This document shows positions 33,629 to 42,275 of a stretch of 64,000 nt of DNA, one piece after another. The notes under the pieces were generated by a model. The model did no database searches, was not told the DNA's origin, and saw only the letters and a list, made by a program, of their open reading frames with translations. Origin of the DNA: Pseudomonadota bacterium (GTDB lineage: Bacteria; Desulfobacterota; Binatia; Binatales; Binataceae); the NCBI GenBank assembly GCA_021323945.1, contig JAJPKA010000018.1:412853-476852 (forward strand). The letters run 5' to 3'. The stretch's first letter is position 1. Each line of letters starts with the position of its first letter. The position numbers and the translations under genes are program-made.

Positions 33629-35020
33629 ATGGCAATCGATCTGAACCGCGTTATCGAGCAGGTCTGCAAAGAAAAGGGAATCGACAGAACTATCGTCATT
33701 AATGCGGTCGAAGAGATGATGCATTCGGCGGCGCGCCGCACCTTTGGGCCTGAGCGCAACATCGAATCTCGTTACAACAATGAGATTGGTGAGATTGAAC
33801 TGTTCGAGATTAAGACCGTGGTTGAACAAGTCTCGAACCCGGCCGCGGAGGTTGAATTGAGCGAAGCTCATGCCAAATACGACCCCGACGCTCAGCCGGG
33901 CGATGAGATCTTGATCAAATTGGACACCGCAACGATGGGGCGCATCGCGGCTCAGGCTGCCAAGCAGAATCTCATCCAGCACATTCGTGACGCCGAGCGC
34001 AAACAGATCTATAACGAATTCAAGGACCGCAAGAACGAGATCGTCTCCGGTATCGTTCAGCGTTTTGAACGCAAGAATATGATCGTCAATCTCGGGCGCA
34101 CCGAAGCAATTCTGCCCGAGAAGGAACAGATCCCGCACGAGCGTTATCGTCAGGGTGACCGCATCCGTGCGCTGATTCTCGATGTCGAACTGTCCGACAA
34201 GGGCTTATCGATCGTCTTATCGCGCACATCCAATCTCTTCCTGATGAAACTCTTCGAGCAGGAGGTCCCGGAGATTTACGAGGGTATTGTCGAGATTCGC
34301 CAATGCGCTCGCGAGCCCGGTGGCCGCGCCAAGGTTGCGGTCTACTCGAAGGACAGCGACGTAGATCCGGTCGGTGCCTGCGTTGGGGTGAAGGGCACAC
34401 GAGTCCAGGCCGTGGTTCAGGAATTGCGCGGAGAAAGAATCGATATTGTGTCCTGGACCGATGATCAGGCTGAGTTGGTCTGCCGCGCACTGGCACCCGC
34501 CAAGGTGTCGAAAGTGATTATCGACGAAGACGAGCACGCGATGGAGGTCATCGTCCCTGACGACCAACTTTCCCTAGCGATCGGCAAACGGGGGCAGAAC
34601 GTCCGGCTGGCTCATCGGCTTTCCGGATGGAAACTCGATGTGCGTAGCGACTCCGAGGCTGAGGAGGAAGCCCGGGCGGCGCGGGCGTCGCTTAATGCTA
34701 TCCCAGGAATTGGCGACATAAACGCGGAGTTACTCTACCAGTGGGGCTTCCGTTCCGCCGAACAACTGGCTGAGGCCAACGAGAACAATTTCGAAGTCGA
34801 GGGAATCAGTCCTGAACGAGCTCGCCAAGTGATCCATGCTGCCCGCGAATGGGTCGCCAAGAAACGCGCGGAGCAAGCCAAACAGGCGCCAGCGGGCGAT
34901 GCAGCGGGTCGCGCGCTGACCGAGGCCGATTCAGCGGCCGCAGCAGCGGCAAGTTCAGCGACAACCGATACTGAGATCGGGATGCGCGCCAGCGATGCCG
35001 ACAACGTTAAAGCCAAATAA
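33629..35020 (+). CDS. nusA: Transcription elongation/termination factor NusA
   Basis: A 463-aa RNA-polymerase-binding factor for pausing, termination and antitermination. In order: the N-terminal RNAP-binding domain ('DLNRVIEQVCKEKGIDRTIVINAVEEMMHSAARR'), an S1 domain (about residues 135-200), two KH domains with 'GVKGTRVQAVVQELRGERIDIVSW' and 'AIGKRGQNVRLAHRLSGWKLDV', and a C-terminal helix-hairpin-helix repeat ('LNAIPGIGDINAELLYQWGFRSAEQLAEA'). The C-terminus is a low-complexity Ala-rich tail. The stop overlaps the start of ylxR by 26 nt. The ATG has GGAGG 4 nt upstream. Confidence 0.95.
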   Translation: MAIDLNRVIEQVCKEKGIDRTIVINAVEEMMHSAARRTFGPERNIESRYNNEIGEIELFEIKTVVEQVSNPAAEVELSEAHAKYDPDAQPGDEILIKLDTATMGRIAAQAAKQNLIQHIRDAERKQIYNEFKDRKNEIVSGIVQRFERKNMIVNLGRTEAILPEKEQIPHERYRQGDRIRALILDVELSDKGLSIVLSRTSNLFLMKLFEQEVPEIYEGIVEIRQCAREPGGRAKVAVYSKDSDVDPVGACVGVKGTRVQAVVQELRGERIDIVSWTDDQAELVCRALAPAKVSKVIIDEDEHAMEVIVPDDQLSLAIGKRGQNVRLAHRLSGWKLDVRSDSEAEEEARAARASLNAIPGIGDINAELLYQWGFRSAEQLAEANENNFEVEGISPERARQVIHAAREWVAKKRAEQAKQAPAGDAAGRALTEADSAAAAAASSATTDTEIGMRASDADNVKAK

Positions 35021-35297
35021 CCGTCCAGAACGCATGTGCATCGGATGCATGCAGCGCGATGCCAAGCAACGGATGTTGCGAATTACTGTCGCGGAAGGTT
35101 CCTTAACACTGGATGAAACTGGCCGAATGCCGGGACGCGGTGCTTATCTCCATCAAGACGATAGGTGTATAACCGGCTTTGTTCGAAGCAAATCACGCGA
35201 ATTGCGTTCGTTGCGACGAGCGATTAGCCCGGATGAGCGGCGCAGATTGGCAGAACTGATTTACATGCGGCTGGATAGGCATGCCGCACTTGAATAA
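34995..35297 (+). CDS. ylxR: YlxR (DUF448) family RNA-binding protein
   Basis: A 100-aa YlxR protein, likely a nucleic-acid-binding factor (in some bacteria RnpM, a modulator of RNase P). The family core is present: '[20 protein letters not shown]' with the C-x-x-C pair (about residues 15-18), and '[17 protein letters not shown]', the GRGAY/GRGAW motif that defines the family. The C-terminal part is a basic helix. It overlaps nusA by 26 nt and is directly followed by infB, as in many bacteria. Confidence 0.9.
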   Translation: MPTTLKPNNRPERMCIGCMQRDAKQRMLRITVAEGSLTLDETGRMPGRGAYLHQDDRCITGFVRSKSRELRSLRRAISPDERRRLAELIYMRLDRHAALE

Positions 35298-35307
35298 AGT
35301 AGAGACG

Positions 35308-38300
35308 ATGGCGCGAAAGCGGATAAAAACACTCGCAGCTGAATGGGGCCTCCCTGTTGACGAAGTGCTGGCCAGTTGTGCACGCTTGAACCTCACTCAT
35401 GCTCATTCCGAATCGAGTCTACTTTCACCCGGCGAGACCGAGAGGGTGAAACACGAGATCGAGGAGTATGCGCAGCGTGCCGCCGCAATTCCTCGCGAGA
35501 CGGTACTCGAAACCAGTGCGGGCACTGTGGTTGAGAAGCGTCTTAACGCAAATGTGATGCGCCGACGCCATTCCGAACCACCGCCTGCACCGGCGACCCC
35601 TAAACCAGCTGAACCTTTTCAGTTCGAGTCCTCCGTCGTTCAACCTGAGCCGGCCTTTGTCGCGCCGGTTTTCGACGAGCCGCCAAAGTTTGAAACCGAA
35701 ATTCCTGAGCTGCCGGTGATTGAGCCGGAACCGCTTGAAATTCCGGAAGACATTAAAATTCCGGAGAGCCCGATCGAACAGTCTGAGGAATCAGCGGCCG
35801 CCTCCGAAGGCGCTGCTTCTGAGGTTTCCGAGACCACCGGAACTTCTTCTCCGTCGCCCTCCGTCGCTGCTATAAGTGGTGAGCTCGAACGTGAAGCGGC
35901 ACCCGGTAGCTCGCGGGAAGTCGAAACTAAAGAACCGGCACAGACAGAACCTGCCTCGACTAGTCTTGGCGCAACGTCCGACGGCGTTACCCTCGGGAAC
36001 GGAGCGGTTAGCCTGCCGACGGGCACAGCTTCCGCCGAGGGAAAAGATAAATCGGATCTCGGCACGGCGGAACAACCACCGACCACACTTGGGCAGCAGA
36101 CCGGTAAGCCAAGTGGTGAAAGGGGAGCAGGGCGAGAGGAAAGACAACGAACAGCGCCTGCCACTCGTCCGCAAAGCCCGACCATGCAACGTCTGGGTGT
36201 AGCTCCGCGTCCCGCAGCAGGTACACCGCCCAAGCGCACTGAACCGCGCTTTCAGGAGCCTGGGCGCGCCATCAATCTAACGGGTCGGGAACATGCCTCA
36301 GCACCGTCCTTGGATGACGGTCCGCGCGGTCCAAAGGTGCTCGGCAAAATCGATTTGCGGAAACCCGCGCCCGCTCCACGGCCGGCGCCTCCAACCGGGA
36401 TGCGGCCGGGCGGTGCTGTGCGTCCCCCAGAGCGCCGCGTCAGCACGCCGATGCCGCCGCTGGTTCCCGAGGCCTTCCCGCCGCCAGAGACTGCCAAGCC
36501 GGGAGCCCGCGCGATCAAGAAGAAAAAGGTCGTCAAAAAGGGTGTGCCCGATATTGCCGCCGAGCGTGAGATGCGCGGACTGCGGGTACCCAAAAAAAAG
36601 AAGGCACTTCCCGGCAAGGAGCAGCGCAAAACTGAGATCACTACTCCTAAGGCCTCCAAGCGAATCGTCCGCATAACCGAGGGCGTTACCGTCGCTGATC
36701 TGGCTCGCAACATGGGTGTCAAGGCCGCCGAGATTATTAAGAAGCTCATGGATCTCGGTGTGATGTCGACGCTGAACCAGGTTCTCGATGTTGATACCGC
36801 AACCCTGGTAGCAGGCGAATTTGGCTACAGTGTCGAGAATGTTGCCTTTGACGCTGAATCGGCGATCGAGGAGACCGAGGAAGCCGCGGGTGGCGAAGCT
36901 GTGCCGCGACCACCCGTAGTTACCGTAATGGGACATGTGGACCACGGGAAGACCTCTTTGCTCGATGCAATCCGCCATACCAACGTGACCGAGGACGAGT
37001 TCGGCGGTATCACACAGCACATCGGCGCTTACAGTGTTGATATTAACGACCGCAAGGTTAGCTTCGTCGATACGCCGGGTCACGAAGCATTTACCGCGAT
37101 GCGCGCCCGAGGGGCCAAGGTCACTGACATCGTGGTGTTGGTAGTAGCCGCGGACGAAGGCGTGATGCCGCAGACGGTTGAGGCGATCAACCACGCCAAG
37201 GCAGCTGGTGTCCCAATAATTGTGGCGGTTAACAAGATTGACCGACCTGAGGCGAACGTCGACCGCGTAAAGCAGCAGCTCACCGAGCAGGGTTTGATTC
37301 CAGAAGATTACGGTGGCGACACGATCGTTGTACCAGTGTCCGCCCGCACGCGCGAAGGCATTGACCGTTTGCTCGAGATGATACTCCTGCAGGCCGATTT
37401 GATGGAGTTGAAGGCCAACCCAAATCGCGCAGCACGCGGTACGGTCATCGAGTCACAGCTCGATCGCGGTCGCGGTCCCGTGGCGACGGTCCTCATTCAG
37501 GAAGGGACATTGCACACCGGCGATCCATTTGTTTGCGGAACAAGCTATGGTCGTGTACGCGCCATGCTGAACCATCTTGGACAGCGCGTAACTGAGGCGG
37601 GACCGTCGACCCCGGTTGAGATCTTCGGCTTATCCGGCGTCCCCGAACCCGGTACTATCTTCACCGTGGTGGCCGACGAAGCCAGGGCACGCCAGGTGGC
37701 AGAGTTCCGCCAATCGAAGGCTCGAGAAGGTATCCTGCAGAAGACCAGTCGGCTTTCGCTCGAAGAATTGAGTGAACGAATGGCTGCAGGCGAGGTTAAA
37801 GAACTGCGCGTTATCATCAAGGGTGACGTGAATGGTTCAGTTGAAGCGCTGGCGGACTCGCTCCAGCGACTTTCAACCAACGAGGTCAAGCTCGAGCTGA
37901 TTCACAAGTCGGTTGGCGCGATTTCCGAGACTGACGTCACGCTCGCTTCCGCATCAAAGGCACTCATTATTGGTTTCAACGTCCGGCCTGAGCCTAAAGC
38001 CGCTCAGCTGGCAGAAAAAGAAGGCGTTGAAATTCGCCTGTACACCATTATTTACGAGGTCATCAACGATATTCGTGACGCCATGGAAGGCTTGCTTGCA
38101 CCGACCTACCGCGAAAAAAGCCTCGGGCGCGCCGAGGTCCGCAAGATCTTCGTCGTGCAAGGCAACACCATTGCCGGCGCGATGGTTCTGGATGGGCGTA
38201 TCCTCAGAAACTCACGAGCTCGGCTGGTGCGCGATGGCAGGGTCGTGTGGGAGGGCCGCTTGGCCTCCTTGCGGCGGTTTAAGGACGACGCGCGCGAAGT

Positions 38301-38472
38301 GCAGGCGGGTTACGAATGCGGCATAGGCCTCGAGAATTTTGGCGATATCAAGCCCGGCGATATCATCGAAAGCTTCGAGCTCGAAGCGGTGCTGCGCAAA
38401 CTCGGGACTCCACGCCCAGAAGTCATACGTGGGACTGGCGGACCTTCGGTCGAAAAGCAGCTCCAGCCCTGA
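35308..38472 (+). CDS. infB: Translation initiation factor IF-2
   Basis: A 1054-aa GTPase that places initiator tRNA on the 30S subunit. The N-terminus '[22 protein letters not shown]' is the IF2_N fold start. A very long Pro/Glu/Ala-rich linker (about residues 90-410) makes the protein larger than average. A second IF2_N-type segment is '[25 protein letters not shown]'. The G domain has G1 GHVDHGKT (542-549), 'DTPGHEAF' and 'NKID'. The C-terminal domains include '[24 protein letters not shown]'-like IF2 sequence near the end. I use the ATG at 35308; an in-frame ATG at 35281 overlaps ylxR. The usual downstream rbfA is not next; the following genes are convergent. Confidence 0.95.
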   Translation: MARKRIKTLAAEWGLPVDEVLASCARLNLTHAHSESSLLSPGETERVKHEIEEYAQRAAAIPRETVLETSAGTVVEKRLNANVMRRRHSEPPPAPATPKPAEPFQFESSVVQPEPAFVAPVFDEPPKFETEIPELPVIEPEPLEIPEDIKIPESPIEQSEESAAASEGAASEVSETTGTSSPSPSVAAISGELEREAAPGSSREVETKEPAQTEPASTSLGATSDGVTLGNGAVSLPTGTASAEGKDKSDLGTAEQPPTTLGQQTGKPSGERGAGREERQRTAPATRPQSPTMQRLGVAPRPAAGTPPKRTEPRFQEPGRAINLTGREHASAPSLDDGPRGPKVLGKIDLRKPAPAPRPAPPTGMRPGGAVRPPERRVSTPMPPLVPEAFPPPETAKPGARAIKKKKVVKKGVPDIAAEREMRGLRVPKKKKALPGKEQRKTEITTPKASKRIVRITEGVTVADLARNMGVKAAEIIKKLMDLGVMSTLNQVLDVDTATLVAGEFGYSVENVAFDAESAIEETEEAAGGEAVPRPPVVTVMGHVDHGKTSLLDAIRHTNVTEDEFGGITQHIGAYSVDINDRKVSFVDTPGHEAFTAMRARGAKVTDIVVLVVAADEGVMPQTVEAINHAKAAGVPIIVAVNKIDRPEANVDRVKQQLTEQGLIPEDYGGDTIVVPVSARTREGIDRLLEMILLQADLMELKANPNRAARGTVIESQLDRGRGPVATVLIQEGTLHTGDPFVCGTSYGRVRAMLNHLGQRVTEAGPSTPVEIFGLSGVPEPGTIFTVVADEARARQVAEFRQSKAREGILQKTSRLSLEELSERMAAGEVKELRVIIKGDVNGSVEALADSLQRLSTNEVKLELIHKSVGAISETDVTLASASKALIIGFNVRPEPKAAQLAEKEGVEIRLYTIIYEVINDIRDAMEGLLAPTYREKSLGRAEVRKIFVVQGNTIAGAMVLDGRILRNSRARLVRDGRVVWEGRLASLRRFKDDAREVQAGYECGIGLENFGDIKPGDIIESFELEAVLRKLGTPRPEVIRGTGGPSVEKQLQP

Positions 38473-38496
38473 CCCCTTAAGTCACCTCGAGCGGGG

Positions 38497-39159
38497 TCAA
38501 TGACGGGCACGAGGTGATTTAGTGCTAGACGATTTTAACCCTCTAGTGCGCTCAGGGGCTGTGCGTCGTCGACTTTTGCCTTGTGCGTGCTCGATATGTT
38601 TATTCGGAGAGCGACTGCGGCGTGCGCCGGTGCTCGCTGCAGCTTCACCGGTTGCGTCAAGTGATGCAGGTACGAATGCGCGTTTTTTCACGATAACACG
38701 CCGCTCACCCTCAAAGACGGTTTCGCCGCGCTGATTTACTCCCCAGTGGCGGAAGTGCACAAGTCCTGCATTTTGATGCCCGCGCGTCTCAGTCGGCCCA
38801 TCCTCCTTATTGAGCACTTCGGTGAAGGCATAGAGAGTGTCGCCGTGGAGAACCGGAACCCGAAAACGGACTTTATCCAGACTTACCTCTTCAATCGCGT
38901 TCTCGCCTGTATCCTGCATGGCAAGGCCGATGACGAGTGAGGCAGTGACGCCGCCGAAAGTGATTCGATGTTTTTGCTCAAGCGATTGGGCGAGGTCCTC
39001 GTTGAAATGAGCCTGTGCAGTATTGAGAACCAAATTGGTAATCAAGACGTTCTCAAGCGCCTCGACGGTTTTGCCGCGTGCATGCTCATAGACGTCGCCA
39101 ATATTGAAATCCTCGAAGTAGTTTGCGTTGCCGGTTAGGGTGGAAAGGTTGCTGCTCAT
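38497..39159 (-). CDS. MaoC-family hydratase with basic C-terminal extension
   Basis: A 220-aa hot-dog enzyme. The core 'NYFEDFNIGDVYEHARGKTVEALENVLITNLVLNTAQAHFNEDLAQSLEQKHRITFGGVTASLVIGLAMQDT' resembles the MaoC branch of mesaconyl-/methylmalyl-CoA-type dehydratases, with 'NTAQAHFNE' at the D-x4-H position (Asn in place of the usual Asp). Residues from about 165 form an unusual Ser/Arg/Lys-rich, likely disordered tail (RRSRSPNKHIEHAQGKSRRRT). Its start overlaps the stop of the acyl-CoA dehydrogenase gene upstream (ATGA), so the two are coupled. Its stop is 25 nt from the convergent infB stop. Substrate unknown. Confidence 0.85.
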   Translation of the reverse strand: MSSNLSTLTGNANYFEDFNIGDVYEHARGKTVEALENVLITNLVLNTAQAHFNEDLAQSLEQKHRITFGGVTASLVIGLAMQDTGENAIEEVSLDKVRFRVPVLHGDTLYAFTEVLNKEDGPTETRGHQNAGLVHFRHWGVNQRGETVFEGERRVIVKKRAFVPASLDATGEAAASTGARRSRSPNKHIEHAQGKSRRRTAPERTRGLKSSSTKSPRARH

Positions 39160-40310
39160 TCCGCGCCTCCGCCGAGTAGCCGATCAGAAATGATTCGCAA
39201 CTGGATTTGCGAGGTACCTTCAAAAATCTTGGTCAGCCGAGCGTCCCGCCAGTAACGCTCGATCGGCAGGTCGCGGGTGTAACCGTACCCACCATGCAGC
39301 TGGAGGGCGTCGCTGGTGACCCGTTCCGCCATCTCGGAGGCGAAGAACTTCACCATCGAGGCTTCTTTATCGCACCGCCGTTTGCTGTCGATTTCATCGG
39401 CGACGTAGTACATCAGCTGCCGTGCGGCCTCGATATTGGCCGCCATTTCGGCGAGCTTGAAGCGCGTGTGCTGGAACTCGGCAATCGGTCGTTTAAATTG
39501 AACCCTCCGCTGCGAGTAGGTTATCGAATCTTCCAAGGCGCCTCTGGCCAGACCGATGGCTCGGGCGGCGGTATGGACTCGGGCTGTCTCCAAACCGGAC
39601 ATCATCGCGTAAAATCCTCGCCCTTCCTCTCCCATTAGGGCAGAAGCGGGGATGCGACAGTTGTCGAAGTGTAACTCCCAGGTCTTCCAACCAAAGTAGC
39701 CGATTTTGCGAATGGGCGTGCCTGTCACGCCTGGGGGGAGCTTCCCGCGTTCCTTTTCAATCATGAACTGGCTGATACCCACGTGTCGGCGTTTTTCATC
39801 CGGCATGGAAGTCCGCGCGAAGAGCTGGATAAAATCGGCGCCGTCGGCAAAGGTACACCAGGTTTTTGTTCCATTAATGACCCAATGATCGCCTTCGCGC
39901 GTCGCACGACACGAAAGATTGGCGAGATCCGAGCCGGCGTCCGGTTCCGACAACGAGAATGCACCAAGAAACTCGCCGCGAGCCATACGGGGGAAATAAG
40001 CCCGCCGCTGTTCCTCGGTGATTCCGCCCCACAGTCCGTTTCCGCGTGCAATGATGCTGGCAACGCTCATCCATCCACGAGCCAGCTCCTCGGTGACTAG
40101 GGCGTACTCGAAGACGCCGAGGCCCAGCCCTCCGTATTCCTCGGGGATTAAAATGCCAAAGTAGCCGAGGTTCGCCATCTTCGCCCGTAACTCCATAGGG
40201 ATTTCTCCCTCAATGGGGTCCAGTTTGTTGGCGACGGGCAGCACTTCGTTCATTGTGAACTCCCGTGCGGTCCGCTGGATCATCTTGCGTTCTTCGGTGA
40301 GATAGCTCAT
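39156..40310 (-). CDS. Acyl-CoA dehydrogenase
   Basis: A 384-aa FAD acyl-CoA dehydrogenase of the classic tetrameric type. 'FGILIPEEYGGLGLGVFEYALVTEELARG' is the N-domain, 'AFSLSEPDAGSDLANLSCRATREGDHWVINGTKTWCTFADGA' carries the FAD-contacting signature 1, and 'YSQRRVQFKRPIAEFQHTRFKLAEMAANIEAAR' with 'DALQLHGGYGYTRDLPIERYWRDARLTKIFEGTSQIQLRII' carries signature 2. 'KIFEGTSQIQ' contains the usual catalytic Glu. It differs clearly from the dehydrogenase at 7.5 kb. Coupled to the MaoC gene at its 3' end by a 4-nt overlap; another MaoC gene lies upstream. Confidence 0.93.
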   Translation of the reverse strand: MSYLTEERKMIQRTAREFTMNEVLPVANKLDPIEGEIPMELRAKMANLGYFGILIPEEYGGLGLGVFEYALVTEELARGWMSVASIIARGNGLWGGITEEQRRAYFPRMARGEFLGAFSLSEPDAGSDLANLSCRATREGDHWVINGTKTWCTFADGADFIQLFARTSMPDEKRRHVGISQFMIEKERGKLPPGVTGTPIRKIGYFGWKTWELHFDNCRIPASALMGEEGRGFYAMMSGLETARVHTAARAIGLARGALEDSITYSQRRVQFKRPIAEFQHTRFKLAEMAANIEAARQLMYYVADEIDSKRRCDKEASMVKFFASEMAERVTSDALQLHGGYGYTRDLPIERYWRDARLTKIFEGTSQIQLRIISDRLLGGGAE

Positions 40311-40475
40311 GGGTTTTCGCTAATAGCCTTTCTGCTTTGTTGAACCAAGCCTGGCGAGCGGCTCAATTCCTGCTGAGATCGTGGTTGTTGCCAAGTATCT
40401 GCGCCAGCCGAGCGGCCTTTCTTGAGGGCATCTCGATCGTCGTTGGAGATCACGACAGTGTCTCCCCACTGGGCA

Positions 40476-41000
40476 TTAACTGGACAGAGAACTCCGCTTA
40501 GGCACCAGGTTTGAACGTCTAAAATCAACCACAAGGTTTTCGCTGTGGTTGCTTGGGTCGTTCGGCTGGAAAAGAAATCCTTCGGTATGCCAAGTTACGA
40601 TCCCGCTTCCGGGCCGGCTCTGTGATTCTCGCTTGTCGACAACGGTGCTTCGCGCGACCAACGTATCGCCCGGATAGACTCGGCGATGAAAGGTTAACTG
40701 ATCGACTCCCAGGAAGAGGCCACCCGCCTCGCTCAGGTCCTCCACCGAGAGACCGAACACGGTCAGAAATACAAGCATTGGATTGATCACAACGCTGCGA
40801 TGACCATGGGCGCGTGCGTAAGGAGCATTAAAGTAAAGTGGATTGAAGCTTAGCGTGAGTGTTGTGAACAGAGAATTGTCTCCCTCATTTAGCGTTCGTC
40901 CCCAATGGTGCGGAAATACCTGACCAATTTCAAAATCCTCGTACAGATGCCCTTTAGGAATTCTACGGGCACGCGAGCGCCATTCCTCATTTGATGCCAT
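40476..41000 (-). CDS. MaoC-family dehydratase
   Basis: A 174-aa hot-dog protein. 'GHLYEDFEIGQVFPHHWGRTLNEGDNSLFTTLTLSFNPLYFNAPYARAHGHRSVVINPMLVFLTVFGLSVEDLSE' is the typical MaoC opening of the mesaconyl-CoA hydratase branch, with 'FNPLYFN' at the usual D/N-x4-H/F site. 'LGVDQLTFHRRVYPGDTLVARSTVVDKRESQSRPGSGIVTWHTEGF' is the second half. I use the ATG at 41000. Transcribed before the dehydrogenase and MaoC genes on the same strand (165 nt gap), so the three probably form one acyl-CoA operon. The start-proximal region faces the rhodanese gene divergently. Confidence 0.85.
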   Translation of the reverse strand: MASNEEWRSRARRIPKGHLYEDFEIGQVFPHHWGRTLNEGDNSLFTTLTLSFNPLYFNAPYARAHGHRSVVINPMLVFLTVFGLSVEDLSEAGGLFLGVDQLTFHRRVYPGDTLVARSTVVDKRESQSRPGSGIVTWHTEGFLFQPNDPSNHSENLVVDFRRSNLVPKRSSLSS

Positions 41001-41160
41001 TCCAGGGCTCCAGCTCGGGTTTGGATATCGGGTAAAATGGTGCCAGCGCAATAGGCGCGTCCGCAAGCATTGAATCCGGGAGGCGAGAATTTTGAATCGA
41101 GCGCAGAGCCGCGAGCCGGCGGCATTCCATCAGAAGCCCAAATCCTGGGGGTTAAGTCAA

Positions 41161-41703
41161 ATGCGCGTTCGAACGGTTGCTATCGGGATTGCCATGGGAA
41201 CTTTTGTGGCACTGCTCCCGGCATACGGGTACTCGTTCAACCTCTCCCAATTGCTCGGTAGCGGCCGGCAGGAGTTCAGCACATTCAAACTGATTCATGT
41301 CAGCGACCTAAAAGCGCTGATGTTAGCGCGCGGTAAAGATCACGTCGACGATGCGAACTCCGAGCTGAATCGTATCAGTAAGTTGAAGGCTCTGACGTCA
41401 GAGCACCGCAAAATTTACGTTTACGATGTGAATTCCGATTCCACGCGAGCCAAATTCGGAGTCATCCCCGGAGCGACGCTCCTGCCCTCGTATGATAAGT
41501 ACCCTCTATCAATGCTTCCTGCGAACAAGCGGGAAAAGCTGGTTTTCTACTGCGCTGACAGCCATTGAATGGCTTCACATGAGGCCGCCCGTCGGGCGGT
41601 CGCGGCTGGATACACTGACGTCAGCGTGATGGCTGATGGAATTGCGGGATGGAAGGCAGCCGGCGAAGCGACCGAGGCTGTGACAACTGCTCGACCCGGT
41701 TGA
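41161..41703 (+). CDS. Exported rhodanese-like protein, candidate selenoprotein (in-frame UGA at codon 136)
   Basis: If UGA (41566-41568) is read as selenocysteine, this is a 180-aa exported rhodanese. Residues 1-22 form a signal peptide ('MRVRTVAIGIAMGTFVALLP'). The rhodanese domain follows: 'KIYVYDVNSDSTRAKFGVIPGATLLPSYD' (about 84-112), then 'KLVFYCADSH' ending at residue 135, the UGA at codon 136, and without any frame change 'MASHEAARRAVAAGYTDVSVM' and 'DGIAGWKAAG', the standard C-terminal part of the fold. So the UGA sits in the active-site loop, C131-A-D-S-H-U136, where homologs I recall have a second Cys. A SECIS-like hairpin follows. The ATG has a GGGGG purine tract about 10 nt upstream. 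A premature stop or split gene is the alternative reading, but both halves are fully rhodanese-like and in frame. Confidence 0.72.
41583..41601 (+). promoter_or_regulatory. Candidate bacterial SECIS element
   Basis: Just after the in-frame UGA, GGCCGCCC (41583-41590) pairs with GGGCGGTC (41594-41601), an 8-bp stem (one G-U), closed by the 3-nt apical loop G-U-C. The loop begins 22 nt after the UGA. Bacterial SECIS elements are coding-region stem-loops of this size with a G in the first two loop positions, at about 16-37 nt from the UGA (established knowledge, E. coli fdhF and bSECISearch model). The element is inside codons 141-147. Confidence 0.6.
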
Positions 41704-42275
41704 GCGGTCGTCTGTTGGTTAGTGCTCGCTATTTCCGAAAGAGTTCGGCCGAATACTGTCAATGTATTGCGGGGCTAGCTCCCGTTGGATCTCGCCCTGC
41801 CTGACGTGAGCTGCGTCAGCTTTCGCCATTCCTGATCATAATTTATTCTAGATCGGATTTTGCTATCTCGGTTGCGATGCTACTGAATCCGAGATTCAAT
41901 GAGACGAGCGTCGCGAACCACCGGCAGCTGACAAAGCAATGATAACTGACACGAAGGCGGCGCCCGGTTCTTGGGCCTTCATGATTCCAGCGGATCACCG
42001 GCGGCTGGGAACCAGGACCATTTCGCGGAACAGACTCGTTGGGCTGATCGCCGCCACATCTTTGGTGGTTACGCGTGAGTTGCGGTAAGACGAAGGGAAT
42101 TGACCTCTGTGTGGTCGTTGCAACCGCAAATCGGGTAAACATTTGCTCCATCTATACCGTCAAAGCTATGGAACAGTGTCGGAATCGGGGTCTACATCGG
42201 GTCTAGGCATCCGACGAGTCAAGCTGAACGGCCGGAGACGTTTAAATAAGCTCGAGCAGATACGGAGATTGTCAG
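41704..42275. other. Intergenic stretch before the ThDP enzyme gene
   Basis: About 570 nt with no supported gene. It has one small dyad, CTGACG...CGTCAG, near 41800. Short minus-strand frames (for example 41843-42151) lack protein features. The ribosome-binding region of the next gene is weak. Confidence 0.4.

Noticed and set aside
36298..37194. 298-codon minus-strand open frame inside infB
   Set aside because: Antisense to the IF-2 G domain; long only because of the GC bias of the real gene.
40307..40534. 75-codon minus-strand frame between the acyl-CoA dehydrogenase and MaoC genes
   Set aside because: It overlaps both neighbours' ends and has no domain features; the simpler reading is an intergenic spacer.
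41569..41703. Separate 44-codon gene starting at the ATG directly after the UGA of the rhodanese
   Set aside because: It would encode only the C-terminal third of a rhodanese domain, which cannot fold alone; read-through or a disrupted gene is more sensible.
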